Assembly: GCA_016296065.1 (NCBI GenBank)
Contig: JAEDKA010000008.1
Span: 1 to 64,000 of the forward strand
Length of the DNA: 64,000 nt
DNA from: Kiritimatiellia bacterium
Lineage (GTDB): Bacteria; Verrucomicrobiota; Kiritimatiellia; RFP12; UBA1067
Direction: 5' to 3'
Below, in pieces: positions 32,197-39,896 of this stretch; the first letter of the stretch is position 1; every line of letters starts with the position of its first letter. The notes below the pieces were generated by a model, which worked only from the letters and a program-made list of their open reading frames with translations, had not been told where the DNA came from and did not search any database. The position numbers were made by a program, and so were the translations under genes.

Positions 32197-32236
32197 CGGG
32201 GACAGTCCCCGTGGTTTTCGGGGACAGTCCCCGTGG
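32197..32236. repeat. Tandem palindrome pair (GGGGACAGTCCCC) between convergent genes
   Basis: Two direct copies of a 19-bp unit CGGGGACAGTCCCCGTGGT separated by 3 bp; each contains the palindrome GGGGACAGTCCCC. The pair fills the gap between the 3' ends of the DRTGG-B gene and miaA. It may be a REP/BIME-type element and could serve as a two-way transcript stop. It resembles palindromes linked to RAYT transposases in other genomes, but no such gene is in the window. Confidence 0.7.
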
Positions 32237-32240
32237 TCTT

Positions 32241-32924
32241 TCAGAACGAAACGGACCAGGGGCCCTTGTCGCACCAGCAGCGGCGCACCGACTCAACCGT
32301 CGGCTCGACATAGAGCGGTGTCGCCTGGTGGCGGAACCACGTGTCCTGGCGCTTTGCAAGCTGGCACGTACGCGTAAGTATCTTCGCGCGGTCGTCTCCC
32401 TCGCGGTAGCCTATGGCGAGCGAGGCCGTGCGAGACCACTCGGGATATTCAGCGTGAAGCGCACGCTTCTCCTCGTCAAGCCCTTCCATGAACATCCCGT
32501 CGAGCCTCGCGGCAATGCGCGCGCGCACGACCGCGCGGTCGATCTTGATCACAGGATACTCGGGCGGAGGCTTCTCCCACCTGCGGTCGAGTCCACGAAG
32601 AAGCGCCGAAAAATACAACCCCGTTCCTCCCACGATGACGATCGGCACGTCTTGTGGAACTTTCGCCGCCCACTCTGCTGCCGCCCTTAGCCACGCACCT
32701 GACGAAAACTCCTCTGCCGGCGTCACTATGTCGACGCCGCCCATGTGGAACTCCTCGCGCTCCTCGCGCGGAGGCTTCGCCGTGCCGATGTCCATTCCGC
32801 GGTACACGAGCATGGAGTCCGCGCTCAGTATCCACGCGCCCATCTCGCGCGCGAGCTCGGCGGCGATCGCGCTCTTGCCGCTCGCGGTGGGGCCGGCTAG
32901 GATGTACGCTTCCCGAACGAGCAT
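32241..32924 (-). CDS. miaA: tRNA dimethylallyltransferase, compact form
   Basis: A 227-residue enzyme that adds the dimethylallyl group to A37 of tRNAs reading UNN codons. It keeps the P-loop GPTASGKS, DSMLVYRGMDIGTAKP, VGGTGLYFSALLRGLD, the ASLAIGYRE block and KRQDTWFR near the end. It is about 75 residues shorter than usual. The missing part falls after LLRGLD, where the family has the helical insertion that holds the tRNA anticodon stem. The ATG at 32924 lies inside lspA (28-nt overlap). Confidence 0.85.
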   Translation of the reverse strand: MLVREAYILAGPTASGKSAIAAELAREMGAWILSADSMLVYRGMDIGTAKPPREEREEFHMGGVDIVTPAEEFSSGAWLRAAAEWAAKVPQDVPIVIVGGTGLYFSALLRGLDRRWEKPPPEYPVIKIDRAVVRARIAARLDGMFMEGLDEEKRALHAEYPEWSRTASLAIGYREGDDRAKILTRTCQLAKRQDTWFRHQATPLYVEPTVESVRRCWCDKGPWSVSF

Positions 32925-33361
32925 AGGATCAGAATCCCCGCCGCGACTGTGATGAACGTATCGGCGAGGTTGAAGCACGGAAAGTGATATGCCGACTTCC
33001 AGTGGAAGTCGAGAAAGTCTATGACATATCCCCGGAACACTCGGTCGATCAGGTTGCCGACGATCCCCGCGTAGAGCAGCGCCTCGCAGACCGCGGCGCA
33101 TTTGCCGCGCCCGAACACGGACTCGCGCTTCCACACGAGAAGCGCGAGCGCCACAATGGCGAACGCCGCGAGGGGCCAGACCTGGCCCTGGAACATCCCC
33201 CACGCGCAGCCGCGGTTCTCGACATAGGCGAGATTGAAGAAGCCCGGAATCACGGAAACCGGACCGGACTCCTTCAGATACCCGGAGGCCAGTTCCTTCG
33301 AGACCGCATCCGCGAGGACGAGGTGCACGACGGCGACGAAGCAAAGCAGAAGCCGCTTCAT
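32897..33361 (-). CDS. lspA: Lipoprotein signal peptidase (signal peptidase II)
   Basis: A 154-residue inner-membrane aspartyl protease with four hydrophobic segments. The catalytic aspartates are in GNLIDRVFRGYVIDFLDF and FNLADTFITVA, and the conserved YVENRGCAWGMF loop is present. It cleaves lipoprotein signal peptides before the lipidated cysteine, consistent with the LAGC-type esterase lipoprotein in this window. The ATG overlaps the stop of the DksA-like gene (TGATG) and its 3' end overlaps miaA. Confidence 0.95.
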   Translation of the reverse strand: MKRLLLCFVAVVHLVLADAVSKELASGYLKESGPVSVIPGFFNLAYVENRGCAWGMFQGQVWPLAAFAIVALALLVWKRESVFGRGKCAAVCEALLYAGIVGNLIDRVFRGYVIDFLDFHWKSAYHFPCFNLADTFITVAAGILILCSFGKRTS

Positions 33362-34146
33362 CAGCTGCGGGTACGCTCCATCTCGCTCTGGCACTCCATG
33401 CACGTCATCACGAACGGCTGGTTCAGGAGTCGCGGCTTGCGGATGAGCTGGCCGCACGCCGTGCAGACGCCGTAAGTGCCGTCGTCGATGCGGTGAAGCG
33501 CCTCCTCGATCTGCTGAATCGTGCGGTTGATGTTGCCCATCTGGCCGAGAGCCTGCAGACGGAGCGTCTGGTTCGTGCCGTCGCCTCCGTCGGCCTCATA
33601 GTCGTCCGATTCGTTGAAACCCGTAGCCTTCATCGCGTCGACACCGCTGAGAGCCTCCTCGCGCGCCTCGAGAAGCCGCTTGCGGAACTCCTCGAGATCG
33701 GAAGCCGGAAACTTCGCAGTCGCCTCGCCCTGAACACGGGAAGTCGGCCTGCGAGTGAGCTTGATCTCGCTCTCGACGCGCTCCTGCTCAGCAGCCGCGG
33801 CCGAACGCTTCATCTCCTCGGCGATCGACATCGCGAAGGCCACGGCCTTTGCGGTTGCCTCCTCGGAGACAATATCATCCTGCGGCTTTACGACGGGCAC
33901 GGGCTTGCGGCTGACATGCGGCGGGACGCGCTTGGCCTCGGCCTTCTTCGCAACCGGCTTCGCGGGCTCGGGCTTCTTGGCCGCGGGCTTCGCGACCGGC
34001 TTCGCAGACGCCGACTTTGCGGCGGGTTTCGCCGCAGGCTTCTTGGCGGCCGGCTTGGCGGGCGCAGGCTTCTTCGCCGGCGCCTTCTTGGGCGCGGGCT
34101 TCTTTGCGGACGTTTTCGTTGAAGGTTCTGCTATCGTGAATCCCAT
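33361..34146 (-). CDS. DksA/TraR-type zinc-finger protein with long Lys/Ala/Pro-rich N-terminus
   Basis: A 261-residue protein. Residues about 5-75 are a low-complexity KPAAKKPA-type tail. Residues about 150-215 form the coiled coil found in DksA-like proteins. The C-terminal zinc finger is CTACG ... CMEC, with 17 residues between the pairs. DksA-like proteins enter the RNA polymerase secondary channel and can act with ppGpp. The basic tail, unusual for DksA, may bind nucleic acid. The leader is 50 nt with GAGGAGGC before the ATG. It heads the unit with lspA and miaA. Confidence 0.82.
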   Translation of the reverse strand: MGFTIAEPSTKTSAKKPAPKKAPAKKPAPAKPAAKKPAAKPAAKSASAKPVAKPAAKKPEPAKPVAKKAEAKRVPPHVSRKPVPVVKPQDDIVSEEATAKAVAFAMSIAEEMKRSAAAAEQERVESEIKLTRRPTSRVQGEATAKFPASDLEEFRKRLLEAREEALSGVDAMKATGFNESDDYEADGGDGTNQTLRLQALGQMGNINRTIQQIEEALHRIDDGTYGVCTACGQLIRKPRLLNQPFVMTCMECQSEMERTRS

Positions 34147-34196
34147 GACTTGCCTCCTCTCTTCTTGAGAACGGTGCCTGTTCGGCGTCTGAGGTA

Positions 34197-34202
34197 ATTA
34201 TA
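34197..34202 (-). promoter_or_regulatory. -10 box of the DksA-like/lspA/miaA unit
   Basis: TGA-TATAAT directly after the greA stop codon, with a 50-nt leader containing GAGGAGGC; leadered class. Confidence 0.55.
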
Positions 34203-36299
34203 TCATATCTGCATGCCGGGCGGAAGCTTCATCCACTCGCGAATTTCATCGGAGAGCGGACGTATCTCCTTGACCGACGCGAACTTGACCTCCCCGTCCT
34301 GGCCGGGAAGCTCGAACTGGTCGCCGACTTTCTTGCCGAGCATGTTCTCGGCGAGACGCGTCTTCGAGGAAAGGATGCCGCGATTGATGTCGTTGTCCCA
34401 CTCGCCGAGCACAGAGTAGGTCTTGTCGCCCTCGGCGGTCGCGATCACGACGGTGACGCCGGGCATCACCTCGTCCGTCGTCGCGTCCGCGAAGTCGCCG
34501 GGCTTGACCGACTCCAGCTCCGCCTGCATGACAGTCTGCTTCTGCATGAGCGCGCGCTGCTCGTCCTTCGCGTACTGGTACTCCGCGTTTTCGCTGAGGT
34601 CGCCGTAGCTCTTCGCGAACTCGATGCGCTTGACGTTCGCGGGCATGTCCTCGTTGATTAGCTTGAGGTACTCCTGCTTCTTCATCGCGAAGCTGCGGAA
34701 CGACGTGACGCGCGCGTACTCCTTCTTCTTCTCGACGACGACGAGGTGCTTCGCCAGCGAGGGGACGATGTGCGTCATTCTCATGACGGTCGCGTGGTGC
34801 GTCGAGGGATCCCACGCGATGGACGCCTGGAAGCGCTCGAAGAAGAGCGTCTGGTCAGCCGGCGTGAGCAACTTGAAGATCTTCTCCAGCCACGTCTTGT
34901 CGCCGAAGAGCCTGCGCACTATGTTCTGCATCTTGAGCGTCTCGCCACCCCGGCGTCCCTCGCCCAGCGCGATTGCGTGCGTGATGAGGGTCGACACGGG
35001 CGGAAGCTCGCTCCAGAGCTCGTACTTCTTGAGGACGCGAATCTTCTTTCCGTCGACCGGAACGTCCTCGTACTCGAACTTGCCGAACTGCTCGATCTTG
35101 CCGATGATGAGCGTGACGAGCGTCGCCGGAGGCTGCGCGTCCTTCATGAAGTCGCCGATCGCCCTGCGGCAGGTCTCCTCCGCGCTGAAGCGCGAGACGA
35201 TCTCCGCGACGGCCGCAAAGCACAGCTTCGGAATCGCCGCGTAAAGCTTGGCCTTCGCCTCGTCGTTCTCGGCGAGGAAGCCGATCATCGAGCCGACCTC
35301 GCGCGAGGGAAGCTCGGCGGCCGCCTTGACGAAGCGCGAACGCTCCCAGAGGTACTCGCGCATCTCAGACGCAGGCGGATTCGCGAAGCCGAGCTCGCGC
35401 ACGAGGCACGCGAGGCGCGCATACAGCGCGTCGTCGACCTTGCGCGCCGCCGTGACGGCGAACGAAAGGCGCTCGGAAATCTTGGACTTGGTGGCCTCGT
35501 CTGCAACCTTGAACTTGCCCTGCGCGACGTACTCGCGAACGGCCGCGAGAATCGCCTTGGGGTCGGTCTCGTGCGCGAACGCCGTGAGCCAGCCGTCGCC
35601 GTAGTCCTCGGCCGCGGCCCTGACGCGGATGGGCTCCGCGCGCTTGGCGGGGATCTCGACGAGCTTGTTGTGGCGAAGCTCCGCGCGCGCGGTGTCCCAG
35701 AACTTCTTCCAGTTGACCGCCTTGACGAAGCCGTTCTGCACGCAGACGTCCTCGAGACGGACGATCGGCATGTCGCCGAAGCTCTTGAGCACCGCGACGA
35801 CGAATTCGCCAGGCTTGTCCTTGAGAAGCGCCTCGAATCCCGCGGGGTCGACCTCGCGCTTGACGAGGATGTGCCCGTCGGGAGCGGGCTCGAGCATGTC
35901 GCACGCCGCGGCGTACGCGAACTGGTGCCCCCTCTTTGTGCGGAAGTCAACCGTCACGCGCTTGTAGAAGTCGTCGACGCTCTTGACCTTGCCGAGGCCC
36001 CACGCCTTGCTGAGGACGAGCGCACCGGCCTCGCCGGGCTTCTTGGAGACGAGGTAAACGAGCTTCTCGAGCCTGACGAGCGACTCGTCGAGCGGACGCG
36101 CGCCGAATTCGGCCCCGTCCAGAAAAGAAAGAAGAAGGCGATCTTTGGTCGTCTTCTTCAATGCATCGCGTATCCCCGCCGGCTGAAGCTTCTTGCCAAG
36201 CTCCTCCTTGTTCTCGCGAACGAGGCGGAAGGCACCCTCGAAGTCGCCCTTCTCCGCGCATTCGCTAAGCTGTATTACCAACGATTCCGTATCGGCCAT
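34203..36299 (-). CDS. greA: GreA-type transcript cleavage factor with large N-terminal fusion
   Basis: A 698-residue protein. Only the last 160 residues or so are GreA: a coiled coil with the catalytic acidic tip in SYGDLSENAEYQYAKDEQ, then the FKBP-like C-terminal domain (PGVTVVIATAEGDKTYSVLG... SPLSDEIRE-like end). It rescues backtracked RNA polymerase. The first 530 residues are helical, do not belong to standard GreA (about 158 residues) and are of unknown function. A similarly long GreA is known in chlamydiae, which supports a PVC origin. The 28-nt leader has AAGGAGAG before the ATG. Confidence 0.87.
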   Translation of the reverse strand: MADTESLVIQLSECAEKGDFEGAFRLVRENKEELGKKLQPAGIRDALKKTTKDRLLLSFLDGAEFGARPLDESLVRLEKLVYLVSKKPGEAGALVLSKAWGLGKVKSVDDFYKRVTVDFRTKRGHQFAYAAACDMLEPAPDGHILVKREVDPAGFEALLKDKPGEFVVAVLKSFGDMPIVRLEDVCVQNGFVKAVNWKKFWDTARAELRHNKLVEIPAKRAEPIRVRAAAEDYGDGWLTAFAHETDPKAILAAVREYVAQGKFKVADEATKSKISERLSFAVTAARKVDDALYARLACLVRELGFANPPASEMREYLWERSRFVKAAAELPSREVGSMIGFLAENDEAKAKLYAAIPKLCFAAVAEIVSRFSAEETCRRAIGDFMKDAQPPATLVTLIIGKIEQFGKFEYEDVPVDGKKIRVLKKYELWSELPPVSTLITHAIALGEGRRGGETLKMQNIVRRLFGDKTWLEKIFKLLTPADQTLFFERFQASIAWDPSTHHATVMRMTHIVPSLAKHLVVVEKKKEYARVTSFRSFAMKKQEYLKLINEDMPANVKRIEFAKSYGDLSENAEYQYAKDEQRALMQKQTVMQAELESVKPGDFADATTDEVMPGVTVVIATAEGDKTYSVLGEWDNDINRGILSSKTRLAENMLGKKVGDQFELPGQDGEVKFASVKEIRPLSDEIREWMKLPPGMQI

Positions 36300-36327
36300 T
36301 TGCTCTCCTTATTGAAATTGGGTAGAT

Positions 36328-36333
36328 ATTATA
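36328..36333 (-). promoter_or_regulatory. -10 box of greA
   Basis: ATGG-TATAAT with a 28-nt leader and AAGGAG Shine-Dalgarno; leadered class. Confidence 0.6.
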
Positions 36334-36373
36334 CCATAAATTCCCGCCGCGTGCGCTCGCCGCCTGTTCATGG

Positions 36374-37204
36374 TCACGGACGCGTCGGCGCCGGCGGAAG
36401 AGCGGAATCAAAACCCGCAATGGCGATCTCGTTCCTGTTGGCGAAATCCACGACTTTCTCGCGGTCGAGCAGGAGGAGCCTGCGGGCCTGGAACGCAAGC
36501 GCCGTGACGCCGGCCTTCTTCATGGTCTTGAGCGTCTTGAGGCCCACGACCGGAATGTCGAAGCGCCAGTCGTGCCCTGCGCGGGCGGCCTTGCAGAGGA
36601 CGGACCCCCTCCCTAGCTTCCCAGCGCGGCGTATCGCAGCGTTTGTCCCCTCGAACGCCTCCACGGCGAGCACCATCCCCGCCTTCACGAGGACCGTCTG
36701 CCCGACGTCGTGGCGTCCGACGTCCTCCGCAACCTGAAAGCCCCGCGCGGCGTCCGTCTTCTCGACTTCCGTAAAACCGCGCGCAGTGAGAACGCCTTCG
36801 CCAGGGATCGAATCCTCCATGAAGGAACTCGCGGGGATCATCCTGACGCCCGCCTTCTCGAACTCCGAGACGAGCTTGCCGAATATGGTGTGCGCGTTCT
36901 TGACGGGCATCTCGGCAAGCCACTGCCTGACGACGGGGCCGAACTTGCCGCGGAAAAGCGAGAGCGGGCTGACCTGTCCGGCCAGCACCGCGCCGTCGTA
37001 GCCCTGCGATGCCGTCCAGCGTATCGCCACTTCGCTCTCACCAACCGCAAACGGGAACACGTGGTCGGCCGCGCGCGCGGTCGCGCGCTCGCAGGAGCCC
37101 TTCACTGCCATGACGTCTACAGTCTCGACCCCGGCGCGCCTCGCGCCCTCGACAAGGAGCCGCGGGTACTCGCCCGCCCCTGCGATGACGATGAGCTTCT
37201 TCAT
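36374..37204 (-). CDS. lpxI: UDP-2,3-diacylglucosamine pyrophosphatase LpxI
   Basis: A 276-residue cytoplasmic enzyme of the LpxI (DUF1009) family, which hydrolyses UDP-diacylglucosamine to lipid X in lipid A synthesis, replacing LpxH. The family opening is KKLIVIAGAGEYPRLLVEGAR. Later blocks are AVLAGQVSPLSLF, EDVGRHDVGQTVLVKAGMVLAVEAFEGTNAAI (the catalytic aspartate region), VLCKAARAGHDWRFDIPVVG and a closing LLLLDREKVVDFAN. It implies an LPS-bearing outer membrane. It starts 25 nt behind putP in the same direction. Confidence 0.92.
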   Translation of the reverse strand: MKKLIVIAGAGEYPRLLVEGARRAGVETVDVMAVKGSCERATARAADHVFPFAVGESEVAIRWTASQGYDGAVLAGQVSPLSLFRGKFGPVVRQWLAEMPVKNAHTIFGKLVSEFEKAGVRMIPASSFMEDSIPGEGVLTARGFTEVEKTDAARGFQVAEDVGRHDVGQTVLVKAGMVLAVEAFEGTNAAIRRAGKLGRGSVLCKAARAGHDWRFDIPVVGLKTLKTMKKAGVTALAFQARRLLLLDREKVVDFANRNEIAIAGFDSALPPAPTRP

Positions 37205-37229
37205 TTCGCCGCGCGGCGCATCTGCCGCG

Positions 37230-38822
37230 TCAGTCCTGGAACTGGGCCTTGACGGAGTCGAACTCGTCCGTGATCTCCTTCGACGGCTTTGGCGTGAGGA
37301 GCGAGACGACGACAGTGACGACGAACGCGAAGAGGAACCCGGGCGCGAGCTCGTAGAGGTGGAAGATCGAATCCGGCGAGGCCTCGCGCGCAGCATCGGC
37401 GAACGGAGCGAACTTCCACACGAAGCACGTCGTCGCGCCGACGAGCATTCCGCTCACCGCGCCGACGAGGTTCACCCTGCGCCAGAAGAGGGAGAGGAGG
37501 ATGAGCGGACCGAACGATGCGCCGAATCCGCCCCAGGCGAACGACACCATCTTCATGACGACCTTGAAGAACTCGCTCTGCGTGTTCATCGCGAGTCCGA
37601 TCGAGATGAGCGCGACCGCCCCGACGGCGAAGCGCGAGACGAATAGGAGTTCGCGGTTCGAGGCGTCCTTCTTGATGACGATCTTGTAGAAGTCGTTGGA
37701 GAAGCTCGACGCGGAGACGAGGAGCTGCGAGTCGGCGGTGGACATGATGGCGGCCATGATGGCGGAGAGCAGGATGCCCGCGAAGACGCGCGCGACGAAG
37801 CCCGAGGAGAAGATGCCGTTGATCATGATCATGAAGCACTTCTCGGGATCGCCTCCGACGTCCGCGAGGGTGAGTCCGTGCTGCTTGAGGTAGATGTGGA
37901 AGACGAGTCCGATGACGACCGCCGCGCCGAGCGAGATCGTGACCCAGCTCATCGCGATGCGGCGCGAGCCCTTGACCTCGGCGGGGTTGTCGATGGACAT
38001 GAAGCGCACGAGGATGTGGGGCATGCCGAAGTAGCCGAGGCCCCACGCCATGCACGAGGCGAGGCCGATGAAGCCTGCGGCCTTGCCGGTGGACGCGTTC
38101 GTGAAGAGCGACTGGAGGTAGGGGTTGATCTCGTTGAGCGCATCGACCGTGGAGGCGAAGCCGCCCGCGTTGCAGACGACGATCGCCGGAACGAGCACGA
38201 TCGCGACGAACATCAGCGCGCCCTGGATGAAGTCCGTCCAGCACACGGCCATGTATCCGCCCATCAGAGTGTAGCTTACGACGACGATCGCGCCGATCCA
38301 GAGGCAGAGGGTGTAGCCCGACATCCCGCCGAGCGCGGCGATGTGGTCCGGTATGCCGAACGTCGTCGTGAAGAGCTTCGCGCACGACACGAACCCGGAG
38401 GCCGTGTAGAACGTGAAGAAGACTAGGATGATGAGCGCGGCCAGGATCCTGGATATCCCCGTCCTGTCCCTGAACCGGTTGCAGATGAAGTCGGGGATCG
38501 TTATCGAGTCGCCGCACGCCTGGGAGTACCGCCGGAGCCTGTGCGCGACTATCTTCCAGTTGAGGTACGTGCCGATGAGAAGCCCGATGCCGATCCACGC
38601 CTCGGAGAACCCGCCGACGTATATCGCGCCGGGGAGTCCCATCAGGAGCCAGCCGGACATGTCGGACGCCTGCGCGGAGAGCGCGACGACCCACTTGTTC
38701 ATCTTGCGGCCACCAAGGTAGTAGTCGCCGAGGCTCTCCTGCCTGCTAGAGAAGAAAAAGCCTATTCCAAGCATGAGCGCGAGATATCCCGCGAACGCAC
38801 CAAGCACGATGTAGTCCAGCAT
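37230..38822 (-). CDS. putP: Sodium/proline symporter (SSS family, PutP-like)
   Basis: A 530-residue inner-membrane symporter with about 13 hydrophobic segments. The sodium-site and substrate segment ALSAQASDMSGWLLMGLPGA is typical of PutP. The signature of the family is seen in SRILAALIILVFFTFYTASGF and MAAIMSTADSQLLVSASSFSNDFY. It ends with a charged cytoplasmic tail. It should import proline with Na+. The leader is 30 nt with TAGGAGC before the ATG. lpxI follows. Confidence 0.92.
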   Translation of the reverse strand: MLDYIVLGAFAGYLALMLGIGFFFSSRQESLGDYYLGGRKMNKWVVALSAQASDMSGWLLMGLPGAIYVGGFSEAWIGIGLLIGTYLNWKIVAHRLRRYSQACGDSITIPDFICNRFRDRTGISRILAALIILVFFTFYTASGFVSCAKLFTTTFGIPDHIAALGGMSGYTLCLWIGAIVVVSYTLMGGYMAVCWTDFIQGALMFVAIVLVPAIVVCNAGGFASTVDALNEINPYLQSLFTNASTGKAAGFIGLASCMAWGLGYFGMPHILVRFMSIDNPAEVKGSRRIAMSWVTISLGAAVVIGLVFHIYLKQHGLTLADVGGDPEKCFMIMINGIFSSGFVARVFAGILLSAIMAAIMSTADSQLLVSASSFSNDFYKIVIKKDASNRELLFVSRFAVGAVALISIGLAMNTQSEFFKVVMKMVSFAWGGFGASFGPLILLSLFWRRVNLVGAVSGMLVGATTCFVWKFAPFADAAREASPDSIFHLYELAPGFLFAFVVTVVVSLLTPKPSKEITDEFDSVKAQFQD

Positions 38823-38852
38823 GTTTGCTCCTATTTGTCCTATGTTTGTGGA

Positions 38853-38858
38853 ATTATA
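38853..38858 (-). promoter_or_regulatory. -10 box of putP-lpxI
   Basis: TAG-TATAAT with a 30-nt leader and AGGAGC Shine-Dalgarno; leadered class. Confidence 0.55.
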
Positions 38859-38918
38859 CTATTTTCTGCCGAAAACCGCAATGCGCGACGGACAGCCAAC
38901 AACACTCGCGGCGACAAG

Positions 38919-39848
38919 TCATACTATCTGGTACGGCTTGAACCTTTCTCTGTCCGCAGCCGTGGTGCCGCGCACATAGGCGTTCACCAGCTCCTGCGCG
39001 AGCGCAAGGTCGGATTCCGCAGCGAGGACCGGTATCGCCGCCGTCGGACCGACAATGCCGTTCGTCGGCTTCAGAACCGCCGCGAAGCTCCCCTTCCCCA
39101 GGAGCGCGTTTTCCCCCGCGTCGCGCCCGAGGATGACGGAGCTTCCGCCCGGCAGGCGGAACCGGCGCCCAACTGTGAGAAGATCGAGAAGCGCGCGCGA
39201 CCCAAGCCCCTCGTGCTCCTTGAGGTCCTTCAGCTTGCGCCCGAAAGCCTCCTCGGTGAGCTTGCACCCTCCGGCCGGAGACGGATAGTCCGTTATCCCG
39301 AACTCCGCCGCAAGAGCGATCTGCCTCTCGCGCGAGCGCCCGGAGATGTCAAGCAGCTTCTCGCGGTCGAGAATGCCCTCGAGCTCGGGAATCGTCGGCT
39401 CCAACAGCTTCGCGGACATCGGACGCACGAGACGTCCCTTCATTCCGGACGCCTTTTCGACCGTGAGCAGCGACTGCGCGTTCTGCGACATCGGGCGCTG
39501 CCCGCGCACCTCGCCGGTCGCGACGAAGTCGTATCCGAGCTCGCGCATCATCTCTCCTGCCCGGCGGATCATCGCCGCGTGGCAGTCGATGCACGGATTC
39601 ATCGCGCCGCCGAATCCGTGCGGCGGATTCTCAATAAGCGCAACCTCCTCGTCAGTGAAGTCCACGACATGCAGCTTCACCCCCAGCGCCTGCGCGGCCC
39701 TCTTAGCCGCGTCCGCCTTGAAGAACGGCGTCTCGAACGCGACCGCCTCCACGTCCGCACCGGCCCGTTGCAAGACCCGCACCGCAAGCTGGCTGTCGAG
39801 CCCTCCGCTCATCAGGGACAGTCCCCTCGCCCTGCGCTTCTCCGTCAT
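38919..39848 (-). CDS. PP-loop ATPase, ThiI/MnmA-related (probable tRNA thiolation enzyme)
   Basis: A 309-residue protein with an N-terminal PP-loop (LSLMSGGLDSQLAVRVLQ) and MnmA-like strings (NPCIDCHAAMIRRAGEMM, ATGEVRGQRPMSQN). The C-terminal part (from about 190, SPAGGCKLTEEAFGRKLKDL onward) belongs to a family often labelled tRNA thiouridine synthase-like. The cysteine pair C109/C112 plus C198 may hold a metal or carry sulfur. The likely job is adenylation of a tRNA base before sulfur insertion, which is inferred. It lies 48 nt after metH in the same run. Confidence 0.7.
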   Translation of the reverse strand: MTEKRRARGLSLMSGGLDSQLAVRVLQRAGADVEAVAFETPFFKADAAKRAAQALGVKLHVVDFTDEEVALIENPPHGFGGAMNPCIDCHAAMIRRAGEMMRELGYDFVATGEVRGQRPMSQNAQSLLTVEKASGMKGRLVRPMSAKLLEPTIPELEGILDREKLLDISGRSRERQIALAAEFGITDYPSPAGGCKLTEEAFGRKLKDLKEHEGLGSRALLDLLTVGRRFRLPGGSSVILGRDAGENALLGKGSFAAVLKPTNGIVGPTAAIPVLAAESDLALAQELVNAYVRGTTAADRERFKPYQIV

Positions 39849-39896
39849 CTTCCCTTACTGCCTTTCCTGTTGCATTTCCCGCGCGCACGCCGCGCG

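Noticed and set aside
33361..34146. Histone H1-like protein from the Lys/Ala/Pro-rich region
   Set aside because: The low-complexity part is only the N-terminal third; the C-terminal CxxC-x17-CxxC finger and coiled coil identify a DksA/TraR-type protein.
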